From positions 1-37,043 of the forward strand of contig JAATGB010000021.1 of NCBI GenBank assembly GCA_015654945.1: 37,043 nt of DNA. Direction: 5' to 3'. The DNA comes from Lactobacillales bacterium (GTDB lineage Bacteria; Bacillota; Bacilli; Lactobacillales; Vagococcaceae). Below, piece after piece: positions 17,792-26,968 of the stretch. Numbering within the stretch: the stretch's first letter is position 1; each line of letters starts with the position of its first letter. The translations under genes and the position numbers were made by a program. The notes under the pieces are model-generated. The model had not been told where the DNA came from. It worked only from the letters and a program-made list of their open reading frames with translations, and did not search any database.

Positions 17792-18811
17792 TTATTTGCT
17801 AGAAGAATCTTCAGCGCTAGTAGATTCTGTCGTTTCAGAAGAATCTTCTTTGGTTGTTGATGAAGAAGATTTTTTCTTCGAGCTAGAAGAATCAGAAGTG
17901 CTAGAAGAGCTTGTATCAGTATAAGTAGAAAGGGCATCTTTCAAATCATCATCATTAATCACAACGTCCGCTTTTTTTAATTCTTTTTTAATTACTTTTG
18001 TTTGGAACGTGCTATCACTTAATTTAGAATCTTCGACAATTTTTTTAATTGTTTTTTTATAAGGTTTCATGCTGTTGCCTTTGTCTTTGTTCTTCGTCAT
18101 TTTAACAATATAGTAAGAAGTTGTTTGTGCGTAAGTGCTACTATCGGTAACGGTTGAAGTAATTACTTCAGAAACAGCACCATCTTTTAATGCAAATGCA
18201 GCAGTTTGAACTTCGGTTGGAATTGTTGTATCGGTCGAGTCAAACGATACTTTACCACCATCTTCGTTCGTTGTTGTATCTGTGGATTTTTCCTTCGCTA
18301 GTTTCGTGAAGTCTCCACCTGCTTTGATTTCTTTCAGAATGGCGTTTGCGTCATCTTCTGAATCGGCTTTGATGATTTGTGCAGATACTTCTGGATGGTA
18401 TTCTTTCCACGCTGCTTTTAATTCTTTATCGCTAACGGTAAGGTTTGCTTTTAGCATTGCTTCAAAGTAAAGACCATTTCGAATCGTATCTTTATAAGAA
18501 GATTTGGTGTAACCATATTGTTTTAGAAGTGTTGTAAACGAATCACCATATTGTTTTTTGGCGCTGTTGTATTGTTTGTTTACAGCTTTGTCCGTTACCT
18601 TATCGCCATAGCCTTCTTCTGCCACTTTGTAGATCACCATTTGTTGGAACGCTTGTTGATTCGTGGAGGTAGCTTTGATTTCATTGTAGTAATCTTCTTG
18701 CGTGATATCTCCACCTTTTAAGCTTACTAAGGCTTTATTACTAGAGCAAGCAGCTAATGACATGATAGACAGCACACCCGCCACAGCCAAAATTAATTGT
18801 TTTTTCTTCAT
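17792..18811 (-). CDS. prsA: PrsA foldase lipoprotein (parvulin-type peptidyl-prolyl isomerase)
   Basis: MKKKQLILAVAGVLSIMSLAACSSNK lipobox; parvulin core (AQIIKADSEDDANAILKEIKAGGDFTKLAKEKSTDTTT..GGKVSF); S/T/K-rich C-terminal tail. Confidence 0.9.
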   Translation of the reverse strand: MKKKQLILAVAGVLSIMSLAACSSNKALVSLKGGDITQEDYYNEIKATSTNQQAFQQMVIYKVAEEGYGDKVTDKAVNKQYNSAKKQYGDSFTTLLKQYGYTKSSYKDTIRNGLYFEAMLKANLTVSDKELKAAWKEYHPEVSAQIIKADSEDDANAILKEIKAGGDFTKLAKEKSTDTTTNEDGGKVSFDSTDTTIPTEVQTAAFALKDGAVSEVITSTVTDSSTYAQTTSYYIVKMTKNKDKGNSMKPYKKTIKKIVEDSKLSDSTFQTKVIKKELKKADVVINDDDLKDALSTYTDTSSSSTSDSSSSKKKSSSSTTKEDSSETTESTSAEDSSSK

Positions 18812-18998
18812 TATTGCACTTCCATTCATTAAGATAATTGTTTATTAATCAGATAATTTCTGACTCACTTTTCCTACTATAACATAATCAGGAAAAGAAA
18901 CAAACGCAATTTCCATAGTTTTATAATAAAATCAAAAAAATGATGATTAAATTGGAAAAAATTCTTACAATCTTCATAATTAATTCAATTTTTAACAA

Positions 18999-19325
18999 CT
19001 ATTTTTGAATTTGGTTCTTTATTTTATCGACTTGTTTGGTTATTTCAGTAACTCTTGGAGTCGCTTGGAACTTGAAACTATTCAGTGTTTTTTTTGTTTC
19101 TTCTTTGATAACTGGAACCACTTCTTGACTGGTTTGACGGAGAGTTGAAAGCGAGGTCTTAAAGTTCTGTAAGCTATCATTTAAATCGTCCGTTAATTTA
19201 ATTGAATCGTCTAATTCTTGCTGCCATTTTCTCTTCGTTTCAGCTCCTTTTGCAGGCGCAAAAAGAAGTCCAACAACTCCGCCAACAACGGAGCCAAATG
19301 CAAGACCTTGTATAAATTTTTTCAT
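18999..19325 (-). CDS. YtxH domain-containing protein
   Basis: MKKFIQGLAFGSVVGGVVGLLFAPAKGAETKRKW, typical YtxH N-terminus. Confidence 0.8.
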   Translation of the reverse strand: MKKFIQGLAFGSVVGGVVGLLFAPAKGAETKRKWQQELDDSIKLTDDLNDSLQNFKTSLSTLRQTSQEVVPVIKEETKKTLNSFKFQATPRVTEITKQVDKIKNQIQK

Positions 19326-19327
19326 TT

Positions 19328-19756
19328 TTATCCCTCCACCTGTTCATTGATTTTTTTGGCAATGTCGGTCATTTCTTCAGATGAATAATTGGCACTATTA
19401 TCTTTAAAAGTCATTGAAAAGCCGTCTTTTTTCCCGTAACGAGGAATTAAATGGATATGTGAATAAAAAACGGACTGGTAGGCTACTTCTTTATTATTAT
19501 TGACAATATTAAGACCAGCCATGTCGGGAAAAGCTTTTGCTAGCGCCCGAGAAATTTTAGGAATCCGTGAAAAGAGCTCGGCTGCGGCTGTTTCGTCATA
19601 GTCGAAAATATCTGTCTGCTGTTTTTTAGGAATCACTAAGGTATGCCCTTTGGTTGATTGGGTAATATCTAAAAATGCGTAAACCTTGTCGTCTTCATAA
19701 ACTTTGTAACTTGGAATTTCTTTGCGTAGTATTTTATTAAAAACGGTATCTTCCAC
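19328..19756 (-). CDS. hit: HIT family nucleotide-binding protein
   Basis: CDS with HIT C-terminal signature SHIHLIPRYG, N-terminal FNKILRKEIPSYKVYEDDKVYAFLDI. Confidence 0.9.
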   Translation of the reverse strand: MEDTVFNKILRKEIPSYKVYEDDKVYAFLDITQSTKGHTLVIPKKQQTDIFDYDETAAAELFSRIPKISRALAKAFPDMAGLNIVNNNKEVAYQSVFYSHIHLIPRYGKKDGFSMTFKDNSANYSSEEMTDIAKKINEQVEG

Positions 19757-19889
19757 AGTATCTGTCTCCCCTTTTTACTTAACTTTACCACAAATCGAAT
19801 AATTTTGGAAAGTCTTTCCATCTCACTGTATTTTGAAATTCCTTCTATGGTATAATTCTAATGTAAAAGAAAAATGGAGGAAATACAAA

Positions 19890-20630
19890 ATGAGTTTAGC
19901 AATTGACCAGTTAACAGGAGGCTATGGGCATATCCCTGTTTTAAAAGAGATTAGTTTCGATGTAAATCAAGGTGAAATTGTTGGGTTGATCGGCTTAAAT
20001 GGTGCTGGGAAAAGTACAACTATTAAAAATATTATTGGTTTACTCACGCCACAAAAGGGCACGATTAAAATTGATGGGGAAACGATTAAAAGCAATCCTG
20101 AAAGCTATCGAAAAAAAATTGGGTATATTCCTGAAACACCATTTTTATATGAAGAGTTAACCTTAAAAGAACACATTGAAATTACTGCGATGGCCTATGA
20201 TATTCCGATTGAAATAGCGATGAGCCGCGCTGAAACGTTATTAAAGACCTTTCGTTTGGAAAATAAATTAGCTTGGTTTCCTGCGAATTTTTCGAAAGGA
20301 ATGAAGCAGAAGGTCATGGTGCTGTGCGCGTTTTTAGTGCAACCAAGCTTATATATTATCGATGAACCATTTTTGGGATTAGATCCACTTGCGATCCATG
20401 CTTTATTAGAATTAATGGATGAAATGCGCAAACAAGGAGCGGCTATTCTGATGTCCACCCACATCTTGGCGACGGCAGAAAAATTTTGTGATCGTTTTGT
20501 TGTGTTACATGAAGGGCGAATTCGAGCAGTCGGAGATTTGGAAACGTTACGATCAGAGTTTCAATTGCCAGGCTCTTCTTTAGATGAAATTTATCTGGCC
20601 TTAACGAAAGAAGAGGGCGCTGCTGAATGA
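19890..20630 (+). CDS. ecsA: ABC transporter ATP-binding protein EcsA
   Basis: Walker A GLNGAGKST, LSGG-like NFSKGMKQKV, Walker B LYIIDEPF; divergent from hit and followed by EcsB. Confidence 0.88.
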   Translation: MSLAIDQLTGGYGHIPVLKEISFDVNQGEIVGLIGLNGAGKSTTIKNIIGLLTPQKGTIKIDGETIKSNPESYRKKIGYIPETPFLYEELTLKEHIEITAMAYDIPIEIAMSRAETLLKTFRLENKLAWFPANFSKGMKQKVMVLCAFLVQPSLYIIDEPFLGLDPLAIHALLELMDEMRKQGAAILMSTHILATAEKFCDRFVVLHEGRIRAVGDLETLRSEFQLPGSSLDEIYLALTKEEGAAE

Positions 20631-21844
20631 TGAAACAAGTTTATCAAAAAAGAGCACAAGCTCATCAGAAAAAGATGATGCGTTATTTAAAATATGTTTT
20701 CAATGATCATTTTATGCTCGTGTGCTTATTTCTATTAGGTGGCTTGAGTTATTCGTACTCAGAAGCAGTAAAAAACGTGTCGACTGATTTCTTCTGGGGA
20801 AAATGGTTGATTGCTACGGTATTTCTTTTGTCTCTCTTTCTGGGGAAAATGGCAACGTTAGCAGAAGAAGCCGATAAAGTGTTTTTACTCCCTAAAGAAA
20901 GAGAAATGCCGCGCTATTTGCAACAAGCTTTTAAGCATTCGATTGGTTTGCCGCTGTTAATTTGTTTTTTTGTTAGCGGCGCAAGCATGCCATTATTGAT
21001 TGCTGTTTCCGGTTGGACCTATGCGATGTTTCCTTTTTATTTTGTATTGTTGCTTCTTTTAAAAATAAGCAACCTCATGGTACAGACGCGTGAGGTATTT
21101 CAAGAGATACAGTTGGCCCGTCAAAAAAGTTTTGGTATTTGGCTAATTGGGAGTATGATAAGTATTTTTTCGAGTGTTTTTTGGGTACCTTGGCTAGGTG
21201 TATTGGTCGCGTTGTTTTTAGTGGTGTATCAGTATCAGCTACTTAACCAGACTTTTCGTGAGGCCACAATTGATTGGGAAAAAATGATCAAACTGGAGCA
21301 GGCGCGGTTGCGTAAAATCTATCAATTTATCCACTTGTTTACAGATGTTCCAGGGATTTCAACCAATGTAAAACGTAGAAAATGGCTTGATTTCTTGGTG
21401 CAACCAATTAAAAAAAACCATGCTAATACGTATTTTTACCTTTACAGTAGAAGTTTTCTTCGTGGGACAGAATACAGCGGCTTATTTTTGCGCTTGGTTA
21501 TGATTGCTGCGGTGATTGTGTTGTTCCTACCAGAATTTTGGGTTGCTTTAGGAATTATGTGTTTGTTTCTCTATTTAATTGGCTTTCAATTATTACCACT
21601 TTATACGCAGTTTGATTATATGGTTATGACGCGCCTGTATCCTGTTACGCTTCAGCAAAAGAAGGTGGCGGTTGAAAAACTTGTCGGTTACTTGCTCTCG
21701 ATGGCTGGAATTGTGTTTATTGTGGTTAGTACGATTGCTTTAAAAAGTATGGCTTATTTCGGCATTATTAGTGCGACATTCGTGATAGAAATCTTTCTTT
21801 TTGTTAAAATATATTTACCTTATCGTTTACGAAAATTAGCTTGA
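20627..21844 (+). CDS. ecsB: ABC transporter permease EcsB
   Basis: Polytopic membrane protein overlapping ecsA by 4 nt; MMKQVYQKRAQAHQKKMMRYLKYVFNDHFMLVCLFLLGGLSYSYS. Confidence 0.85.
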   Translation: MMKQVYQKRAQAHQKKMMRYLKYVFNDHFMLVCLFLLGGLSYSYSEAVKNVSTDFFWGKWLIATVFLLSLFLGKMATLAEEADKVFLLPKEREMPRYLQQAFKHSIGLPLLICFFVSGASMPLLIAVSGWTYAMFPFYFVLLLLLKISNLMVQTREVFQEIQLARQKSFGIWLIGSMISIFSSVFWVPWLGVLVALFLVVYQYQLLNQTFREATIDWEKMIKLEQARLRKIYQFIHLFTDVPGISTNVKRRKWLDFLVQPIKKNHANTYFYLYSRSFLRGTEYSGLFLRLVMIAAVIVLFLPEFWVALGIMCLFLYLIGFQLLPLYTQFDYMVMTRLYPVTLQQKKVAVEKLVGYLLSMAGIVFIVVSTIALKSMAYFGIISATFVIEIFLFVKIYLPYRLRKLA

Positions 21845-21848
21845 TTAA

Positions 21849-21872
21849 AAGATCAAAGGTCGCTTTGATCTT
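21849..21872 (+). terminator. Hairpin after ecsB, weak T-tract
   Basis: AAGATCAAAG-GTCG-CTTTGATCTT. Confidence 0.4.
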
Positions 21873-21952
21873 GGCTGTCTTATTCTATGAATTTTAAAAC
21901 GTGGGATGTTGCAAGGAATTTCTGTTCAAAAAAGTCGGATGGAGAAGGACGA

Positions 21953-22741
21953 ATGTCAATGGATTTTCAATTTGATAAGAACTGGCATCTTCAGCCGATT
22001 AATGGAGATTCTGGGAATACTTATATGGGTATAAAGGGTTCAGAAAAAGTCTTTATTAAGCGGAATTCATCGCCTTTTCTTGCTGTTTTGTCACGAGAAG
22101 GAATCGCCCCCAAATTGGTTTGGACGAGAAGAACCAGTAATGGCGATGTTTTAACCGCGCAAGAATGGCTAGAAGGGGATGTTTTAGAGGCCAGCGAAGT
22201 GGGAAACCGCTTAGATGTTGTTCGAATTATGCACCATCTTCATCATTCAGAATCGCTTAAAATGATGCTTTATCGCTTAGAAGTAGCAGAGGTTAGTGCG
22301 TTTGATTTACTGCGTAATTATGCGCAAGATTTGCCCAATGAACTCCAATCGAATAAGTATTTGTTACGCGTTTTTCGTTTTTTAGAAGATCATTTACCTG
22401 AATCGTATGTTTCACATTATTGTGCGTGTCATGGAGATGCTACAAATCGTAACTGGTTACTCTCGAAAGAAGAGCGTTTGTATCTTGTTGATTGGGATGC
22501 GACAAAGCTGGCCGATCCGGCACTGGATTTGGGTATTATTTTAGGCCGCTACGTTCCGTTAGAAAGCTGGCCTTCGTGGTTAAATGCATATGGTGTCAAG
22601 AGTACCAAGCGATTACTTGAAAAAATTTCCTGGTACAGCGCGATGGATTATCTCCTAAGAATTCGGACAGAATATGAAAAGCATGATTACCAACAAATGA
22701 ATGCCGAAATTTTGAAGCTAAAGCGAATTTTTGCTTATTAA
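21953..22741 (+). CDS. ytmP: Phosphotransferase (YtmP/APH-choline kinase-like)
   Basis: CHGDATNRNWLLSKEERLYLVDWDATKLADPALDLG (Brenner-type HGDxxxxN and VDWD motifs); directly upstream of trmB as in Bacillus ytmP-ytmQ. Confidence 0.8.
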   Translation: MSMDFQFDKNWHLQPINGDSGNTYMGIKGSEKVFIKRNSSPFLAVLSREGIAPKLVWTRRTSNGDVLTAQEWLEGDVLEASEVGNRLDVVRIMHHLHHSESLKMMLYRLEVAEVSAFDLLRNYAQDLPNELQSNKYLLRVFRFLEDHLPESYVSHYCACHGDATNRNWLLSKEERLYLVDWDATKLADPALDLGIILGRYVPLESWPSWLNAYGVKSTKRLLEKISWYSAMDYLLRIRTEYEKHDYQQMNAEILKLKRIFAY

Positions 22742-22813
22742 TTTGGATTTTCTCTGGTATAATAATCAGAGAACTTTTTGAAAAGTAGAAGCTAAAATAA
22801 AGCGAGGAAGAAA

Positions 22814-23461
22814 ATGAGAGTTAGAAATAAACCCTGGGCACCAGAAAAAATCGCCGCCTATCCCCAATATATTGTCAGTAATCCAGATGAGTGGAAAGGA
22901 AAATGGACGGATAGATTTAAGCGGAAGCAACCGCTACATATTGAAATTGGCACAGGGAAGGGTCAATTTATTACGGAAATGGCAAAAGCGCATCCGGACA
23001 TTAATTACGTCGGTGTGGAATTACAAACCAACGTCATTGTCCTTGCCTTGGAAAAATTAATCGAAGAAGACTTACCTAATTTGCAATTATTGCATGTAAA
23101 TGGAGAAGAGCTTACCGCCTTTTTCTTGCCCAATGAAGTCGATCAAATTTATTTGAATTTTTCAGATCCTTGGCCAAAAACAAGACATGAAAAAAGGCGC
23201 TTGACCTATCGTTCATTTTTAGAAACCTATCAAACTATTTTAAGAGAAAATGGCGAGATTCATTTTAAAACGGATAATCAAAAATTATTTGAATATTCTT
23301 TAGGTAGTTTTTCACAATATGGCTTGATTTTAAAACAGGTTTGGCTTGATTTACATCAGAGTGAGTTTGTAGGGAATATTATGACGGAATACGAAGAAAA
23401 ATTTTCTTCACGCGGACAGCGGATTTATCGAGTGGAAGCTTATTTTCCTTGTACCAAATAA
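22814..23461 (+). CDS. trmB: tRNA (guanine-N7-)-methyltransferase
   Basis: [35 protein letters not shown] motif, [18 protein letters not shown] signature. Confidence 0.95.
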   Translation: MRVRNKPWAPEKIAAYPQYIVSNPDEWKGKWTDRFKRKQPLHIEIGTGKGQFITEMAKAHPDINYVGVELQTNVIVLALEKLIEEDLPNLQLLHVNGEELTAFFLPNEVDQIYLNFSDPWPKTRHEKRRLTYRSFLETYQTILRENGEIHFKTDNQKLFEYSLGSFSQYGLILKQVWLDLHQSEFVGNIMTEYEEKFSSRGQRIYRVEAYFPCTK

Positions 23462-23483
23462 AAAAAGAAAAAGCAGTTGGTTT

Positions 23484-23536
23484 TGAAGTGCGCCCCCAAA
23501 GTTAGATTTTTAGTCTAACTTTGGGGGCGCACTTCA
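23484..23536. repeat. 53-bp perfect hairpin; possible internally deleted IS3-family end pair; may also terminate transcription
   Basis: TGAAGTGCGCCCCCAAAGTTAGA-tttttag-TCTAACTTTGGGGGCGCACTTCA, 23-bp perfect stem; flanked by TTT on each side. Confidence 0.8.
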
Positions 23537-23568
23537 TTTATTAAAAAATTGTTTTTTTGCACGTAACA

Positions 23569-23904
23569 TTAAATCCGAACAATATCAATCACAGTGCCTG
23601 TTAGTGCGTCTGCAACAAACTCGTACTGAACCATTGTGCCATCTTCGATTCGAGAAATTCCACCGGTATACGTTTTCCCTTTAATTGCAAATTTCTGGCG
23701 TGGTTTTTTATCAAATTCAATCCATGAACCCTCAATTGGGCCTTCTTGTAGAAAGGATTGTTTGATAGCTGAGAGGACAGTATCGGCATTAAGTGGTTTA
23801 TTTTTATGATACAAAAAAGCGCTAATCGCACCACTGATCGCTCCGATGCCTATTCCAAGCATTAAACCATTATTAAACATTCTGATTTCTTGTTCTTCAT
23901 TCAT
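23569..23904 (-). CDS. YtzB-like small protein (PepSY-related, predicted membrane/secreted)
   Basis: N-terminal hydrophobic segment (GLMLGIGIGAISGAISAFLY) and C-terminal PepSY-like strand pattern; position beside an M42 peptidase/trx/ytpR block resembles Bacillus ytzB-ytoP-ytpP-ytpR (from memory). Confidence 0.6.
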   Translation of the reverse strand: MNEEQEIRMFNNGLMLGIGIGAISGAISAFLYHKNKPLNADTVLSAIKQSFLQEGPIEGSWIEFDKKPRQKFAIKGKTYTGGISRIEDGTMVQYEFVADALTGTVIDIVRI

Positions 23905-24059
23905 AGGAGGTTCACCTTCCTTAATCTAATCGCTGCCTATATTGTAGCACAAAAGAGTGCGAGAAGAAAAAGAAATTGCTGTTAAAAAGTAACGCTTTTA
24001 GTTATAATGAATGGGAAAAGAAAGTGAGGTGTTTGTCTGCTTTATGCAGACTATTGCAC

Positions 24060-25136
24060 ATGGATGATAAACAATTTCAACGGATTAAGAACTTAACTGA
24101 GCTACAAGGAACGAGTGGATTTGAAGAAGAAATCCGCCAAGTCATGGCGACTGAAATAAAACCGTTTGTCGATTCTGTCGAGTACGATGGTTTAGGCGGT
24201 GTCTTTGGTATTCGCAACAGTAAAGTGGCGGAAGCACCAAGAATTATGGTAGCGGCACACATGGATGAAGTCGGGTTTCTATTGACACAAATTTTAGACA
24301 ATGGGCTTTTTCGGGTTGTTCCACTAGGTGGCTGGAATCCGTATACGGTTTCTGCGCAAAGATTTACGCTAAAAACACGTAAAGGCGATTACCCCGTAAT
24401 TTCTTCAGCAGTTCCACCTCATTTATTGAGAGGGACAAGTGGTCAAAAACAATTAGAAGTAACGGATGTGTTATTTGATGCAGGCTTCGAATCAAAAGAG
24501 GAAGCGGAGAGCTTTGGCGTCCGACCTGGTGATAGCATCGTGCCGAATGTGGAAACGATCCTTACGGCGAATGGGAAAAATATTATGAGCAAATCTTGGG
24601 ATAACCGTTATGGCTGTACCGTTGTGCTAGATGCGCTAGAAGCCCTTCAAGATACGGCTTTACCCAATACATTGATAGCTGGAGCAAATGTTCAAGAAGA
24701 AGTTGGGTTACGTGGTGCGCGGACGGCTACTCATAAATTCAAGCCAGATCTATTTTTTGCAGTTGATTGCTCTGCTGCTGATGATATCAATGGAAAAAAA
24801 GACACATTTGGTCATTTAGGCGAAGGCTTTTTACTACGGATATTTGATCCGGGAATGATTACGTTGAAACGAATGAGAGAATTTTTGTTGGACACAGCGG
24901 AAACAAATCATATTCCGTACCAATATTTTGTTTCAAAAGGCGGCACGGATGCTGGACAAGCACATCTCGCAAATGATGGCGTTCCAAGTGCAGTAATTGG
25001 AGTTTGTGCGCGCTACATTCATACACACCAAACTTTATTCAATATTACCGATTATGAGGCAGCTAGAGAAATGCTAATTACGGTAATCAAGTCTCTTGAT
25101 AAGAGCACGGTGAATACCATTATTTACGGAAAGTAG
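24060..25136 (+). CDS. pepA: M42 family glutamyl aminopeptidase
   Basis: MVAAHMDEVGFLL, SWDNRYGC, VQEEVGLRGA, GGTDAGQAH, RYIHTHQT metal-binding and catalytic motifs. Start codon choice uncertain. Confidence 0.88.
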   Translation: MDDKQFQRIKNLTELQGTSGFEEEIRQVMATEIKPFVDSVEYDGLGGVFGIRNSKVAEAPRIMVAAHMDEVGFLLTQILDNGLFRVVPLGGWNPYTVSAQRFTLKTRKGDYPVISSAVPPHLLRGTSGQKQLEVTDVLFDAGFESKEEAESFGVRPGDSIVPNVETILTANGKNIMSKSWDNRYGCTVVLDALEALQDTALPNTLIAGANVQEEVGLRGARTATHKFKPDLFFAVDCSAADDINGKKDTFGHLGEGFLLRIFDPGMITLKRMREFLLDTAETNHIPYQYFVSKGGTDAGQAHLANDGVPSAVIGVCARYIHTHQTLFNITDYEAAREMLITVIKSLDKSTVNTIIYGK

Positions 25137-25145
25137 AGGCAAAAA

Positions 25146-25463
25146 ATGAAAATTCCAGAAACAATGACTGAATTAGCGCCATATGTGGAAAAAGGAAAAA
25201 ATGTTTTGTTTTTTACAGCAACTTGGTGTGGGGATTGTCGTTTCATCAAACCAGCTTTGCCAGAAATCGAAGAAGCGTTTTCTGCATACACGTTTGTTCA
25301 GATTGACCGTGATCAATTTCTGCCAATTTGTGAAAAATGGGGAATTCTAGGCATACCGAGTTTTATTGTGGTGGATGAAGGAAAAGAAGTCGGTAGGTTG
25401 GTGAACAAAGAGCGAAAAACCAAGGCAGAAATTGTCGCGTTTTTAAATAGTGTCACAAAATAA
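25146..25463 (+). CDS. Thioredoxin family protein (YtpP-like)
   Basis: VLFFTATWCGDCRFIKPALPEIEE active site WCGDC; GIPSFIVV. Confidence 0.88.
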   Translation: MKIPETMTELAPYVEKGKNVLFFTATWCGDCRFIKPALPEIEEAFSAYTFVQIDRDQFLPICEKWGILGIPSFIVVDEGKEVGRLVNKERKTKAEIVAFLNSVTK

Positions 25464-25483
25464 AAACGAAGTGGGTGGCAATC

Positions 25484-25930
25484 ATGGAAGAGATGCAAGA
25501 ATATAAAAATATATTAGTCGGAGTCGATGGCAGTGATGCTGCGAAAAAAGCGTTTCAGAAAGCTCTTGAAGTCGGACGGAGAAATCAAGCCCAGGTCATT
25601 GTTGCACATGTCATTGAAAATCGTGTTTTTGGTACGATGGATTATACAGCAATGAATGATCAAGTATTAGCACAGGAAGCGAAATCTGCCGACGAGTTAC
25701 TAGCAGAGTATACTCAGTATGCCAAAGAAAATAATTTTGAAACGATCAAAACGGAGGTTACCTATGGCTCAGCAAAAACAACATTAACAAAAGATCTTGC
25801 TGAAAAATATAAGATTGATTTAATTATGGTAGGTCAGTCTGGGTTAAACGCCGTTGAAAAGCTTATTATGGGTAGTGTGAGCAGTTATATTATCCGAAAC
25901 GCACCATGTGATGTACTTATTGTGCGTTAG
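25484..25930 (+). CDS. Universal stress protein UspA family
   Basis: ILVGVDGSDAAKKAFQKALEVG and GQSGLNAVEKLIMGSVSSYIIRNAPCDVLIVR ATP-binding motif. Confidence 0.92.
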   Translation: MEEMQEYKNILVGVDGSDAAKKAFQKALEVGRRNQAQVIVAHVIENRVFGTMDYTAMNDQVLAQEAKSADELLAEYTQYAKENNFETIKTEVTYGSAKTTLTKDLAEKYKIDLIMVGQSGLNAVEKLIMGSVSSYIIRNAPCDVLIVR

Positions 25931-25959
25931 AATAGTAAATTTTAGAATAGAGGATAAAG

Positions 25960-26571
25960 ATGATTTTTAGTTATAATCCAGAAGCAGTCGGCGATGTATT
26001 ATTCGTTATTGTCGCAGATGCGCAAGGGAAAAAAGTTCGTGTTGAACGCAAAAATAAGGTTGCACGAATATTCTTGGAAGATAGCCAAGAAACGGTTGGC
26101 TGGAACGTATTTGATTGCACCAAACTAATTGGAAAAATCGCTGGAATTGGCCAAGTTCATTTGACCGCGAACCAGCAAAAAAAGCTGAACAACCAACTTC
26201 ATGAGGAAGGCTTTACAGAAACACTTGTGGATGACGCAGCGCCTAAATTTATAATTGGCTTTGTAAAATCATGTAAGAAGCATCCAGATTCGACTCATTT
26301 ATCCATTACGCAAACGGAGATTGACAATGGGCAAGTTGTCCAAATCGTCTGTGGTGCAGCTAACATTAAAGCGGGTTTAAAAGTAGTGGTTGCGAAGGTC
26401 GGTGCAATGCTTCCTAACGGCCTGATTATTTGGCCTGGCATGTTACGTGGAGTAGAAAGTAGTGGCATGATTTGCTCTGCAAAAGAGTTGGCTTTGCCGA
26501 ACGCTCCAGTGAAAAAAGGAATTTTAGAACTACCGTTTGATAGTGAAGTGGGACAACCCTTTTTTAAATAA
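25960..26571 (+). CDS. ytpR: YtpR family tRNA-binding protein
   Basis: C-terminal tRNA-binding/OB domain: IIGFVKSCKKHPDSTHLSITQTEIDNGQVVQIVCGAANIKAGLKVVVAKVGAMLPNGLIIWPGMLRGVESSGMICSAKEL. Confidence 0.9.
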   Translation: MIFSYNPEAVGDVLFVIVADAQGKKVRVERKNKVARIFLEDSQETVGWNVFDCTKLIGKIAGIGQVHLTANQQKKLNNQLHEEGFTETLVDDAAPKFIIGFVKSCKKHPDSTHLSITQTEIDNGQVVQIVCGAANIKAGLKVVVAKVGAMLPNGLIIWPGMLRGVESSGMICSAKELALPNAPVKKGILELPFDSEVGQPFFK

Positions 26572-26587
26572 ACAACAAAATTTGAAC

Positions 26588-26619
26588 GAGCTACTCTTTT
26601 TAATAGAGTAGCTTTTTTT
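26588..26619 (+). terminator. Rho-independent terminator after ytpR
   Basis: GCTACTCT-N-AGAGTAGC stem followed by TTTTTTTTT. Confidence 0.85.
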
Positions 26620-26828
26620 TTATGCTTTGGTGATATAAATTGATAGAAAGAAACAATTGAGCAACGACTTTTTTGTTTTGGTTAAAAGAAAATTTTTACT
26701 TTGGAAAAAGCTAGAAAGTATACGCAGTTGGAGAATGAATCCATATAGCTGTCTACAATAATTAAAAACATTTAATTTTCTAAACGGATAATAAATGTAA
26801 AAGGATAATATATTGAAAAATGGTTTTT

Positions 26829-26842
26829 ATCAAACGTTTTCA
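26829..26842. promoter_or_regulatory. Candidate cre-like site upstream of the five-gene cluster
   Basis: ATCAAACGTTTTCA; right half matches the cre consensus fully, left half only partly. Confidence 0.35.
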
Positions 26843-26861
26843 CTTATTTTTTTAAAAAAGG

Positions 26862-26890
26862 TTGTAAAAAAAACGTCAATTGTGTATGAT
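26862..26890 (+). promoter_or_regulatory. Sigma-A-type promoter of the five-gene cluster
   Basis: TTGTAA - 17 bp - TATGAT. Confidence 0.6.
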
Positions 26891-26968
26891 AAGTATATCT
26901 GATTAGCATGTGGAAATGATGAAAATGGATTACGTTTATCCATCTTTAAATGTTTAGGAGGTAAAAAT

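Noticed and set aside
21849-21872. Riboswitch or attenuator before ytmP
   Set aside because: Only one short hairpin is visible, best explained as a weak terminator or processing site after ecsB.
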